NCBI GenBank assembly: GCA_947331495.1
Contig: CAMZOI010000004.1
Span: 1-64,000, forward strand
Direction of reading: 5' to 3'
Length of the DNA: 64,000 nucleotides
DNA from: Erythrobacteraceae bacterium Alg239-R51
GTDB lineage: Bacteria > Pseudomonadota > Alphaproteobacteria > Sphingomonadales > Sphingomonadaceae
The position numbers were made by a program, and so were the translations under genes. The notes beneath the pieces are model-generated. The model searched no databases. It was not told the origin of the DNA and was given only the letters and a program-made list of their open reading frames with translations. Positions 8,555-16,907 of the stretch are shown here, piece by piece (position 1 is the first letter of the stretch; each line of letters starts with the position of its first letter).

Positions 8555-11332
8555 TCATCCGTGCGCTCCGAATTCGTTGGCGATGGCGGTGGAGATGCGC
8601 AGGTTGAGGAGATGCGCTGCCTCGATCGGTTCGATATAGTTTCGCCTGATTGCGGCATACCCTTCATCGCTCTGGCGAGGATAGTCGCCCTCCTCGGCAA
8701 GATTGAAATCGCTCTTCCGGGGGAAGCTGGTCGGAAAGGCGCGACGCAATTGCGCAAGGGCCTCTTCGATCCTCAGCGTGAAGACCATTTCCAGGACGTC
8801 CATACGGCTGATATCGTTTGCGCGACTGAAGGCCGGCACGCTGACCGCCTTGAGAAACATGTGCTGTAGCAGAGCAAGCCGAACCGCCTGCAGTACGCCG
8901 ATGGTACGGCGCACCCGTTCTCGATCCGGATGTGGATGCTCGTCCGGCACGAGCTCTAGCAGTCGGTGAAGTTTGAGCGCATCGACCCGCAATCGCGATG
9001 CCAGACGCCGGAACACGCCATTGCGGTCATCCTCGATCAGATACTGCGCCAGCGCTTCGCATGCCGGAGCGAGATGTTCTTCGGTTCCGCGATAGGTACG
9101 ACTGGCCCAAAAGGCCGAATTGAAAAGTTCACCGAATGCGGCGACGGTCTTTATGCTGGCCAGCGCGTTGGAGGCACGAACGAGACGCGTGATCTGCTTT
9201 CCGCGCGTGCTGTCGCGCAAGAGAGAGGCAAGCTCCTCGATGTTGCCTTCGGCAGCACTGCCGACGCCGGCAATGACATTCACCGGATAACCAAGTTGCT
9301 GGAGAATGGCATTATGCGGTATCGCCCGGATCTGGCGCAGACTCATTTCGCGATCAGTGGAAAGATCGCTCTGACGACGGGATTTGCGACTCCCGGTTTC
9401 GTTCAGCAGCCCGAGGCCGAACGCACTAACCGCACGGGAGTAGGTGCGGCTTTCCAGATGGTCGCTCTGGTGTTGCTTGACAGCCCGGTAGAAATCCAGG
9501 CTCAAGTCGGTCCGGCGGTAGAACGGATCGGTCGGAGCGTTGTTCTCAGTATGGCCCGGTGAAAACTCGATGATGCGCGTCAGCGTGGCGAGAGCCAGTT
9601 CGGGCGAAGCAAAGAAAAGGTAACCATCGCCCCCCTGAAAGCTGGCCTCTGGTTCCAGCGTGAGCCCGGCGCGAGCAAACCGTCCCTGCGACCAAGGACT
9701 GAGCGGCCATTCGATGCGATCCTTGAAACTTGCCGGATGCGCACCCCGACCCATGCTCTCGCCGTGGGTGTTGAAGACGAGCGCGGAAACGTCGGTGATC
9801 CCGTTCGCGGCCATTGCGTCTGCGAGACGCCCCTGCAGACGTTCGATGGCCAGACTGGCGGGGATCTGTCCGACGAACCGCCCGGCATCCGAAAAACCAG
9901 TCTGGATCGCCACCCGACCGCGTTTTCGGGCGTAGGACAGGTAATCCGGCTCCGCCAGCAGAAGATCCAGAAACCGTCCGCCGTGTTCGAGCGCAGTTTC
10001 CGTCTCGAACAGGGGGGACACATCCACCCTGTCGTCAATTCCGAAAAGTTTCGCGAAATATAGCGCGGCGAGAACGGTCGATGGCTGCTCGCATTCGGCC
10101 ACCAGCATACGAATCGGCGCATCGGCATCGATATGCTTGAGTATCTGCGACATCGCCAGAAATTGACGGACGGCAGTTGAACTCTCGATAGCGAGCGAGG
10201 CGAAATTGCAGCGAACCGGTTCGACACCAGCGAGCAGTTCCCGCAGCGCCGACACCGCGCCGCGGCTACCAAGGTCGATCCCGCCGGCATCGCCCAGACG
10301 CTTTCGGATGGCATTGTGCAATTGCTTGGCATTCACGCGGAAGTGTATCCACCCCATGCCGAGGCCATCGGCGCGCATCGCCGCCGCCAGCGTTCGCAAC
10401 CCAATGGCCCGTTCTTCATCACTGCCGCGCGCCTCACGTTCAAACGCTTCGATCAGAGGTTTCAGCGACACCATCTTGCGATCGCCATCTTGGGTAAGCC
10501 TGTTGGCTGCCTTGTTCATGGTCTCGGGATCGGACAGGTCGTCGCCGAAATCTTCAGCCGAGCGGCGGGCGTGTGCTTCGGCGGCGCGAAGCTTTGGCAA
10601 TATGGGGTGCGATGCGTCGATCTTTTCCAAAGACCCCGCGTAACGGTTCAGCCGCTGCGCTTTCTCGGCCAGACGGAAAGCTATCGATGTGTACCACTTG
10701 ATGTCAGTGCGGCCATCCATGTCGTAACCGACCCAGCTTGCGAAGCGGAACGGCAAAGGAGTGATCTCATGCCATCGGTCAGGCCAAGCCTTGTGTGCCA
10801 AAGTCAGAACGCGTGACACGATCCGGTCGCGCGCGTCCTGCGCGTTCCCAAGGGCCGCCATGGCGCGCTCATGTTCGAATGGCAGAGTAATCTCGGGGCG
10901 ATCCGACTTGACTGGTATCTGCACCTGATCATCGTGTACGGCCAATTCGGCCACCGCTTCGCTTTGGTTTGGCGTCAACAGGAATGTCGGATGCGCGGTG
11001 AAGACGGCATGCAGGTGCGGTGTCTGCCAGAACGAACGGAACGCTTCGAAGTCCTTCGCGTCCTTACCTAACGCTTCGAGCCGCACTTTCGCGCTGTCGG
11101 GATCGAGCAAGCGTTTCAGCCGCTCGGCACGGGCATCGAGCGAGCGCGACTCCAGCTCGTCGATCAGTCCGCTCAGCGTCGCAATGTCGGTCTCGCCGCT
11201 TTCGAGCGAGCGCGAAATGTCGAGCGAAAGCTGAAAGACGGGATTGAACAGCGGAGTACGCCTGGTTCGCTCATGCAACTCGCGCAGTCGGCAGCTCAAT
11301 CCCTCGAAAGTCGTCTCTAGCTTATCGCGCAT
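8555..11332 (-). CDS. divergent phosphoenolpyruvate carboxylase-like protein
   Basis: A 925-residue protein with the length and motif order of PEP carboxylase, the anaplerotic enzyme that makes oxaloacetate from PEP and bicarbonate. Visible are VFTAHPT (catalytic His kept), the degraded glycine motif ASWVGYDMDGRT, SPLFETETAL, QTGFSDAGRFVG, and NTHGESMGRGAHP. Compared with the E. coli enzyme, the Lys of YSDSAKDAG is Arg, and HGRGG reads HGESM, so one catalytic Arg becomes Glu, while the Arg of GRG is kept. It is either an unusual PEPC clade or a paralogue with another reaction. It is convergent with the LysR gene and has no operon partners. Confidence 0.75.
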   Translation of the reverse strand: MRDKLETTFEGLSCRLRELHERTRRTPLFNPVFQLSLDISRSLESGETDIATLSGLIDELESRSLDARAERLKRLLDPDSAKVRLEALGKDAKDFEAFRSFWQTPHLHAVFTAHPTFLLTPNQSEAVAELAVHDDQVQIPVKSDRPEITLPFEHERAMAALGNAQDARDRIVSRVLTLAHKAWPDRWHEITPLPFRFASWVGYDMDGRTDIKWYTSIAFRLAEKAQRLNRYAGSLEKIDASHPILPKLRAAEAHARRSAEDFGDDLSDPETMNKAANRLTQDGDRKMVSLKPLIEAFEREARGSDEERAIGLRTLAAAMRADGLGMGWIHFRVNAKQLHNAIRKRLGDAGGIDLGSRGAVSALRELLAGVEPVRCNFASLAIESSTAVRQFLAMSQILKHIDADAPIRMLVAECEQPSTVLAALYFAKLFGIDDRVDVSPLFETETALEHGGRFLDLLLAEPDYLSYARKRGRVAIQTGFSDAGRFVGQIPASLAIERLQGRLADAMAANGITDVSALVFNTHGESMGRGAHPASFKDRIEWPLSPWSQGRFARAGLTLEPEASFQGGDGYLFFASPELALATLTRIIEFSPGHTENNAPTDPFYRRTDLSLDFYRAVKQHQSDHLESRTYSRAVSAFGLGLLNETGSRKSRRQSDLSTDREMSLRQIRAIPHNAILQQLGYPVNVIAGVGSAAEGNIEELASLLRDSTRGKQITRLVRASNALASIKTVAAFGELFNSAFWASRTYRGTEEHLAPACEALAQYLIEDDRNGVFRRLASRLRVDALKLHRLLELVPDEHPHPDRERVRRTIGVLQAVRLALLQHMFLKAVSVPAFSRANDISRMDVLEMVFTLRIEEALAQLRRAFPTSFPRKSDFNLAEEGDYPRQSDEGYAAIRRNYIEPIEAAHLLNLRISTAIANEFGAHG

Positions 11333-11443
11333 AATGCCGGAACCTTCGTCTTGCCTGTCGGCAGGAGTCCGCAGGAAAGCGCACGCGCTGTCAAGCGAAG
11401 CGGTCTCGGTCGGAGAAGCCTTTGTCTGCGAGCGCCTTCCTGA

Positions 11444-13759
11444 TCAAGCGACCTTGCTGGCCAGTTGCGCGATATCGGTGCGTCCGATCAGTTCGGCGAC
11501 GGCATAGTGAGGGACTGGCTTGCTCAGGAGGTAGCCTTGAATGTACTCGCATCCTTCACGCTTCAGGATATCGCGTTGCTCTGGAAATTCGACACCTTCT
11601 GCAAGCGTGTCCATTCCCAGCGCCTCCGCCAGAGTCGTGATCGCACGGATTACGGCGTGAGCATTGTTGGTGTGGTCGCACAGATCGCGCACGAAGCTCT
11701 GGTCGATCTTCACCTTGTCGAAGGGGAAGCTGCGCAGATAGCTCAGCGAACTGTATCCGGTCCCGAAATCGTCGAGCGCGATGCGTACGCCCAGATCGCG
11801 CAAGCCATGCAAGGTGCCAAGGGTGCGATCGATATCGGCGATGAAGACGTTTTCGGTGATCTCGAGTTCAAGCCGTTCCGGCGCCAGTCCTGCGCGCGAT
11901 AGCGCTTGCAAGATCGTGGTAGACAAGCCCGGCGTGGCGAACTGCTTGGGCGAGATATTGATGGCGACGGAAAGTTCATCTGGCCATGAAGTGGCAGCGC
12001 TACAGGCTTCGCGCACGACCCAGTCGCCGATCTGCAGGATCAAGCCGGTTTCTTCCGCCAGAGGAATGAACTCGGCTGGGCTGATCAGCCCCTGAGATGG
12101 ATGGTTCCAGCGGATCAGTGCCTCGAAGCCCTGAAGTCTTTCCTGCGTCAAACTGTAGAGCGGCTGAAAATAGAGCTCGAAATGCCCTTCTTTGATGGCC
12201 AGCCGGAGGTCGGCTTCCATCTGGCGGCGGCGGCGAGCTTCTTCGTCGAGCGAGGGCTCGAAGAAGTGAAAGTCCGATTTGCCCCCCCGCTTGGCGCGAT
12301 ACAGTGCCAGGTCGGCATGCTTGAGCAGGGAAATACCGTCCTCCCCGTCGCCTGGAGCAACGGCGATACCGATGCTTGCCGAACATTCCACCGTATGGCC
12401 CTCGATTTTGATCGACCGGTCGAAGCAATCGCTCACTTTGCGGGCCAGTGGCAGCAGGTCGATTGAGGAATCATCCACGGTCTTGAGGATGGCGAATTCA
12501 TCGCCGCCCAACCGCGCGATCTGCGCGTCGGGAAGACCGTCCTTCAGTGCGGTCGCCACAGTACGCAGCATGCCATCGCCGGCCGGATGACCCAGCGTAT
12601 CGTTGACCACCTTGAAATCATCTAGATCACAATAGGCGACCATGACCCGTTCGGAGCCCTTGCGTCGGGAAAGAGCTTGCTCGAGTTGTTCGACGAACAG
12701 TTTGCGGTTCGGCAGGTCCGTCAGTCCGTCATGCAGACCGACATGAATGATCTGGCGTTCGCGCTCTCCGATGGCATCGACCATCTCGGTGAAACTTGCG
12801 GCAAGACGTCCCACCTCGTCATCGGTTCGAATATCGAGCGTTATGTCCTCGCCGCGTCCGAACCTGCGGACCGCCTTGTCGAGGGTGGACAACGGACTGG
12901 TGATGCTGCGTGCAATCCGCCAGCCCAAGGCCACGACCAGAGCCAGACCCGCGAGCGCGATTGCGACAAGCAGATATTTCAACGACGCGTACTCGGCGAG
13001 CGCCTCGCCAAGTGAATGGCGCAGCACTAGTCGCGGTTCGACGCCATCCTCGAGCGAGGACAGGGCTGACAGGTGGTAGAGATTACGCCCTGCCTCGTCG
13101 CCTTCGAAGACCTCATTGGTCGGACGGTCAGCGAACCTTTCAGGCAGCTGACTCAGCCCTTGTACGGTGGCATCCATCTCGATTGCAGCCAAGCTGTTGA
13201 GCCGCGCCATTTCAGCGGCGTCCAAGGGTTGTGCGATGACCAGCCATCCGACGATATCGGGCGCTTCGATCGGCGATGCTGCGGCAAGCGCCAAAGTGTC
13301 TCCGAGGCGGATTATGCCCTGCTCGCGCCCGTGGTCGAGAGGGTCCCAGATCGAGGCAACATCCGGTTGCGCCGAGGCTCCGTCGCCCACATAGCTCGCG
13401 TCGAGCCCGACAACAAAGGCGGCCGAGGCCCCGGACCGGTTTCTCAAGCTTCGCAGGGCGCTGGAAATGGTAAGGCGATCGTCAGTTGCGACCGCTTCAC
13501 GAAAGCCGAAATCGCGACTCAGTACGTCGGCACTGGAACGCATTTGCTGAGCCCGCAAGTCGATGATCTCGTCGAAAACCCGGGCGTTTGCGGCCAGGTC
13601 CCGGTTGGCAGTGTCCTCACCAAACCGCTCGATTCCGGCGCTTACTGCCATGATGACTATAGCAAGTACCGCGCTGAAGAGCACCGCATAGAGCACCGCA
13701 ATGCGTAATTTTAGCGAGCCGAAGCTCGGAAAGGGGATACGCGAGAGCAGACCCGTCAT
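11444..13759 (-). CDS. membrane GGDEF-EAL c-di-GMP turnover protein with periplasmic sensor
   Basis: A 771-residue protein: TM1 about residues 18-42, a periplasmic sensor region to about 260, TM2 about 262-282, HAMP about 283-335, GGDEF about 345-500 and EAL about 515-760. The cyclase site is intact (ARLGGDEFAIL), as are the phosphodiesterase marks (FEALIRW, LEITENVF, LDDFGTGYSSL, EGVEF). The product-inhibition I-site RxxD before GGDEF is absent (LPDA instead). Both activities look possible, so net output is not predictable. It overlaps the preceding copper-site protein gene by 4 bp (ATGA), so the two are translationally coupled and the exported protein may feed the periplasmic sensor. Confidence 0.93.
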   Translation of the reverse strand: MTGLLSRIPFPSFGSLKLRIAVLYAVLFSAVLAIVIMAVSAGIERFGEDTANRDLAANARVFDEIIDLRAQQMRSSADVLSRDFGFREAVATDDRLTISSALRSLRNRSGASAAFVVGLDASYVGDGASAQPDVASIWDPLDHGREQGIIRLGDTLALAAASPIEAPDIVGWLVIAQPLDAAEMARLNSLAAIEMDATVQGLSQLPERFADRPTNEVFEGDEAGRNLYHLSALSSLEDGVEPRLVLRHSLGEALAEYASLKYLLVAIALAGLALVVALGWRIARSITSPLSTLDKAVRRFGRGEDITLDIRTDDEVGRLAASFTEMVDAIGERERQIIHVGLHDGLTDLPNRKLFVEQLEQALSRRKGSERVMVAYCDLDDFKVVNDTLGHPAGDGMLRTVATALKDGLPDAQIARLGGDEFAILKTVDDSSIDLLPLARKVSDCFDRSIKIEGHTVECSASIGIAVAPGDGEDGISLLKHADLALYRAKRGGKSDFHFFEPSLDEEARRRRQMEADLRLAIKEGHFELYFQPLYSLTQERLQGFEALIRWNHPSQGLISPAEFIPLAEETGLILQIGDWVVREACSAATSWPDELSVAINISPKQFATPGLSTTILQALSRAGLAPERLELEITENVFIADIDRTLGTLHGLRDLGVRIALDDFGTGYSSLSYLRSFPFDKVKIDQSFVRDLCDHTNNAHAVIRAITTLAEALGMDTLAEGVEFPEQRDILKREGCEYIQGYLLSKPVPHYAVAELIGRTDIAQLASKVA

Positions 13760-14358
13760 CGTAAGGGTACCGCAATCTTGAGCGAGCCGGATGCATCGAT
13801 TGGCTTGCTTAACTCATTGGCAGGTTTGCGCAGTCGCGGATGCCATACGGTCAACTTGGCTTTGCCGACCGGTAGATTGCCAATGTCGATGTAACCATTG
13901 GTGTCTGTCTTACCTGCAAACGGTGTGTCGACCACGCGAATGTATCCGCGCATCGCATCGTGGATATTGCATCCCACCTTGACCGCACCGCTAGCCGGAA
14001 ACCTGTGCGTTCGGGTTTGATCGCGTCCGTAAAGGTCAAATTCGAACCGGGCCGTTTTCGAGAAACTGTAGACCGAATGTCGAACCCTATCGAGGTTTGG
14101 GAAAGCAACCGCGCTGCCCTTGGCGATCACCAGCGTCCCAGGAACGAACTGCTCGTTCTTCTGTGCCATCGCCATGCGCCAGGGGAAGGAAATCCGGCCC
14201 CCGCGCCAACCCGGACTGTGCACTTCGACGACAGCGTCGCGCACGGGCACACCGCGCTCGTCTACCACCTGCACCCTTACCGATCCGGAAGAAGACGCCC
14301 AGGCCAGTGTGGCAGGAAGACAAACGAACAGCGCGAGACAGGCGAGGAGACGTAGCAT
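13756..14358 (-). CDS. exported cupredoxin-like protein ('methylamine utilization protein' type)
   Basis: A 200-residue protein from ATG 14358 with a signal peptide (MLRLLACLALFVCLPATLAWA). Probable type 1 copper ligands are His94 (VRHSVY), Cys130, His133 and Met136 (GCNIHDAM). A carboxypeptidase-regulatory-like beta domain follows (TDTNGYIDIGNLPVGKAKL). Such proteins are often labelled methylamine utilization proteins, but no mau genes are present. The frame is open to 14427, but the extra residues would precede the signal peptide. It is coupled to the GGDEF-EAL gene by a 4-bp overlap and is divergent from the DUF3034 gene, so a redox input to c-di-GMP signalling is a reasonable inference. 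Confidence 0.8.
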   Translation of the reverse strand: MLRLLACLALFVCLPATLAWASSSGSVRVQVVDERGVPVRDAVVEVHSPGWRGGRISFPWRMAMAQKNEQFVPGTLVIAKGSAVAFPNLDRVRHSVYSFSKTARFEFDLYGRDQTRTHRFPASGAVKVGCNIHDAMRGYIRVVDTPFAGKTDTNGYIDIGNLPVGKAKLTVWHPRLRKPANELSKPIDASGSLKIAVPLR

Positions 14359-14447
14359 GGCTTTTACGCAGGTAGGCTCGCAGTCGTTAAAAAATCGTCC
14401 CGGCGAGGTTAACGGCTTGTGCACCATATTCTAGGAAGTGCCGGATC
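14359..14447. promoter_or_regulatory. divergent promoter region of the cupredoxin/c-di-GMP and DUF3034/globin transcripts
   Basis: An 89-bp gap between two divergent transcription units, shorter if the upstream ATG at 14427 is used. It contains AT-rich stretches near 14385-14400 and 14420-14432. No operator was identified. Confidence 0.35.
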
Positions 14448-15398
14448 ATGATGTGGCAGAACATTATGAGTGCGCTCGTGACTACCTTGCTTGCCTGGGC
14501 ATCGTCCGCAAGCGCTCAGCCTGTCTCGACAGAGCAAAACGCCCAAAGGTTCGAAGCTGCCGAAGAATTTGAAGGTGGCGAGGAAGCTGTCGCTCGCTTT
14601 GTCGATTACAACGGCAAACTGCTATTAACCAATGCCGTAAGCGCAGTGGACGGTGCCAGTGGTGGCGGCATTTCCAACTGGGCGACGATCGCCGGGCGAC
14701 AGGAAACACGCGGCATTGGCGTGCAGGCTAATGTCACGACCTTGTTCCTACCAGACTATTTCTATCAGTCGCATGGACTGGCTGTTGGCATCGCCGACCG
14801 GCTAGAGCTTTCATACGCGCGGCAAAATTTCGACACGCAGGATGTCGGCGCGGCGCTCGGCATAGGACAAGGCTACAAGCTAAATCAGGACGTTCTAGGA
14901 GCAAAGGTCCGGCTGTTCGGGGAGCTCGTTTATGGAGAACCTCTGATTCCTCAAGTTGCGTTGGGTCTGCAGTACAAGCGCAATTTGGACGGCGCAGTGG
15001 TCGAAGCGGTTGGTGCCGTCGATGATGATGGCGTCGATTTCACTGTGAGCGCGACCAAGCTGTTTCTCTCGCACAGTGTGCTCGTCAACACGACTGCACG
15101 TCTGACCAAGGCGAACCAGAACGGACTGCTCGGCTTTGGCAGCACCGCAGATGATGATTACTCCCTCCAGTTCGAGGGTGCGCTCGTATACCAGCTCTCT
15201 CGTAGGTTCGTGGTCGGCGGGGAGTACCGTACCAAGCCTGACAATCTCAAGCTGGGCGAAGGCGACTGGTTCGACTTGTTCGCCGCTTATGCCCCAACCA
15301 GGAATATCACGCTGACGGCGGCATATGCCGACCTGGGTTCGATCGCGACCTTCGAAGATCAACGTGGCGCTTTCGTTCAAACGCAACTTGCCTTCTAA
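14448..15398 (+). CDS. DUF3034 family envelope protein
   Basis: A 316-residue protein with a signal peptide cut after SASAQ, followed by the DUF3034 pattern: GKLLLTNAVSAVDGASGGG, then repeated amphipathic beta strands (GVQANVTTLFLPDYFYQ, RLELSYARQNF) ending in aromatic residue F, as in outer-membrane barrels. The biochemical role is unknown. An AGGAAG precedes the ATG. The globin gene follows after 12 bp with its own strong SD, so the two form an operon. Confidence 0.8.
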   Translation: MMWQNIMSALVTTLLAWASSASAQPVSTEQNAQRFEAAEEFEGGEEAVARFVDYNGKLLLTNAVSAVDGASGGGISNWATIAGRQETRGIGVQANVTTLFLPDYFYQSHGLAVGIADRLELSYARQNFDTQDVGAALGIGQGYKLNQDVLGAKVRLFGELVYGEPLIPQVALGLQYKRNLDGAVVEAVGAVDDDGVDFTVSATKLFLSHSVLVNTTARLTKANQNGLLGFGSTADDDYSLQFEGALVYQLSRRFVVGGEYRTKPDNLKLGEGDWFDLFAAYAPTRNITLTAAYADLGSIATFEDQRGAFVQTQLAF

Positions 15399-15410
15399 AG
15401 GAGATACCCC

Positions 15411-15941
15411 GTGTTTCTTGCTGCCTTCCTGCCAATCATGCTCATGCAACAAGCGCCGGCCGACGATATCGATTGGGATAAAGAATTCGGAGTCGAAGAA
15501 GTCGAACGCGACCCCGTTACGGGAGAATTGCCGGTCGAGCCATATGTCCAGGCCAATGCCAACGCAGGCGCCACGCCGTTCGCCGGTGACACCATGGCCG
15601 CGCGTTTCGGCGGACAGAATGGCATTCGGCAGATCGCGAACCGCTTTGTCGATCTGAATTTTTCCGATCCGCGCATAAGGACGATCTTCGCCGCTCACGA
15701 CGAGGTTCGCTTTCGCCGCACGATCTTCGAACAATTCTGCTACATTCTAAACGCTGGCTGCAACTACTCGGGGCGCGATATGGAAAGCTCCCATTCGGGT
15801 TTGGGCACACGGAAGGCAGACCTGAATGCGCTGGTCGAAAACCTTCAGCAAGCCATGCGCGAAGAAGGCGTCCCTTTTGCGGCCCAAAACCGTTTTCTAG
15901 CCAAGCTGGCTCCGATGAGCGCGGACGTAATAGACCGCTGA
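15411..15941 (+). CDS. group 1 truncated-haemoglobin-like protein, probably exported
   Basis: Starts at GTG 15411, 7 nt behind a perfect AAGGAG, and gives 176 residues. The C-terminal 110 residues match the group 1 truncated globin fold: a helix with FVDLNFSDPRIRTIF, then FEQFCYILNAGCNYSGRDM, then SSHSGLG, where the His is the expected proximal haem ligand, then the DLNALVENLQQAM and NRFLAKLAPM helices. The N-terminus is hydrophobic and short (MFLAAFLPIMLMQQAPA), like a signal peptide or membrane anchor, followed by an acidic linker. If it is exported, the globin would act in the periplasm, perhaps binding O2 or NO. It lies in an operon behind DUF3034. Confidence 0.75.
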   Translation: MFLAAFLPIMLMQQAPADDIDWDKEFGVEEVERDPVTGELPVEPYVQANANAGATPFAGDTMAARFGGQNGIRQIANRFVDLNFSDPRIRTIFAAHDEVRFRRTIFEQFCYILNAGCNYSGRDMESSHSGLGTRKADLNALVENLQQAMREEGVPFAAQNRFLAKLAPMSADVIDR

Positions 15942-16034
15942 CCTTACGGTTGGGACTGGACAGCCGCCGGTTGAACCGTCACCTCGGCCTCGAACGTTGA
16001 CCGGGCAATGATCGGTGCTTTTCGAGGGGATTTC

Positions 16035-16907
16035 ATGAGCGACTGGACCATTGGTATTATCGGCGGATCAGGTCTTTACCAGATCGACGCGCTGGAAGAT
16101 GCACAGTGGATTTCGGTAAGCTCTCCGTGGGGCGAGCCATCTGACGAAATCCTCTGTGGCACGATCGGTCATGTGCGCGTGCGCTTCCTGCCACGTCATG
16201 GTCGCGGCCACCGCATTCTTCCTTCCAGTTTGAATGGACGCGCCAATATCGACGCGTTGAAACGCGCCGGATGCACCGATATTCTTGCTATCAGTGCGGT
16301 CGGGTCGTTGTCAGAAGATCTACCGCCGGGCCGCTTCGTGACCGTCGATCAATTCATCGATAACACGAAGGGTCGCCAGTCCACCTTCTTCGATAACGGC
16401 TTTGTTGCCCATGTTTCCATGACCGAGCCCGTGTGTCCGCGGCTATCGAAGCACGCGGCGAAGGCTGTGGCGAAAGCAGGCGGCGAATGCAGCGATGGCG
16501 CGACCTACCTCGCGATGGAAGGTCCGCAATTCTCGAGCCGCGCAGAAAGCAAGCTGTACCGTCATTGTGGTGCCGAAGTAATAGGTATGACGGCGATGCC
16601 CGAAGCCAAGCTCGCCCGTGAGGCGGAACTGCCCTACGCCCTGCTGGCCATGGTCACGGACTGGGATAGCTGGCGCGACGACGAAATGGGTGTCGAGATT
16701 ACCAGGATTATCGAACAGATGAACCGGAACTCGGCGCTTGCGAGGAAAACGGTGGAGGCGTTTTGCATGAGCCTGCCGAAGAAGCGCAACCCGTCTCCGA
16801 TCGATCACGCGTTAAGTGATGCGGTGATTACCGCGCCCGAGCAACGCGATCCGGAAATGCTCGTCAAACTGGACGCGGTGGCCGGACGCCTCGTTAGGCA
16901 AGCATGA
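16035..16907 (+). CDS. mtnP: S-methyl-5'-thioadenosine phosphorylase
   Basis: Cleaves methylthioadenosine to adenine and methylthioribose-1-phosphate in polyamine and methionine salvage. Family marks are WTIGIIGGSGLYQID at the N-terminus, FLPRHGRGH, ISAVGSLSEDLPPG and the YLAMEGPQFSSRAESK substrate loop, then EVIGMTAMPEAKLARE. The frame opens at 16008, but ATG 16035 follows GAGGGG closely and matches the usual start, giving 290 residues. The stop overlaps glpD by 4 bp. Confidence 0.93.
   Translation: MSDWTIGIIGGSGLYQIDALEDAQWISVSSPWGEPSDEILCGTIGHVRVRFLPRHGRGHRILPSSLNGRANIDALKRAGCTDILAISAVGSLSEDLPPGRFVTVDQFIDNTKGRQSTFFDNGFVAHVSMTEPVCPRLSKHAAKAVAKAGGECSDGATYLAMEGPQFSSRAESKLYRHCGAEVIGMTAMPEAKLAREAELPYALLAMVTDWDSWRDDEMGVEITRIIEQMNRNSALARKTVEAFCMSLPKKRNPSPIDHALSDAVITAPEQRDPEMLVKLDAVAGRLVRQA

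Noticed and set aside
13756-14358. True methylamine utilisation role for the cupredoxin-like protein
   Set aside because: No methylamine dehydrogenase genes nearby; the name comes only from family labelling.
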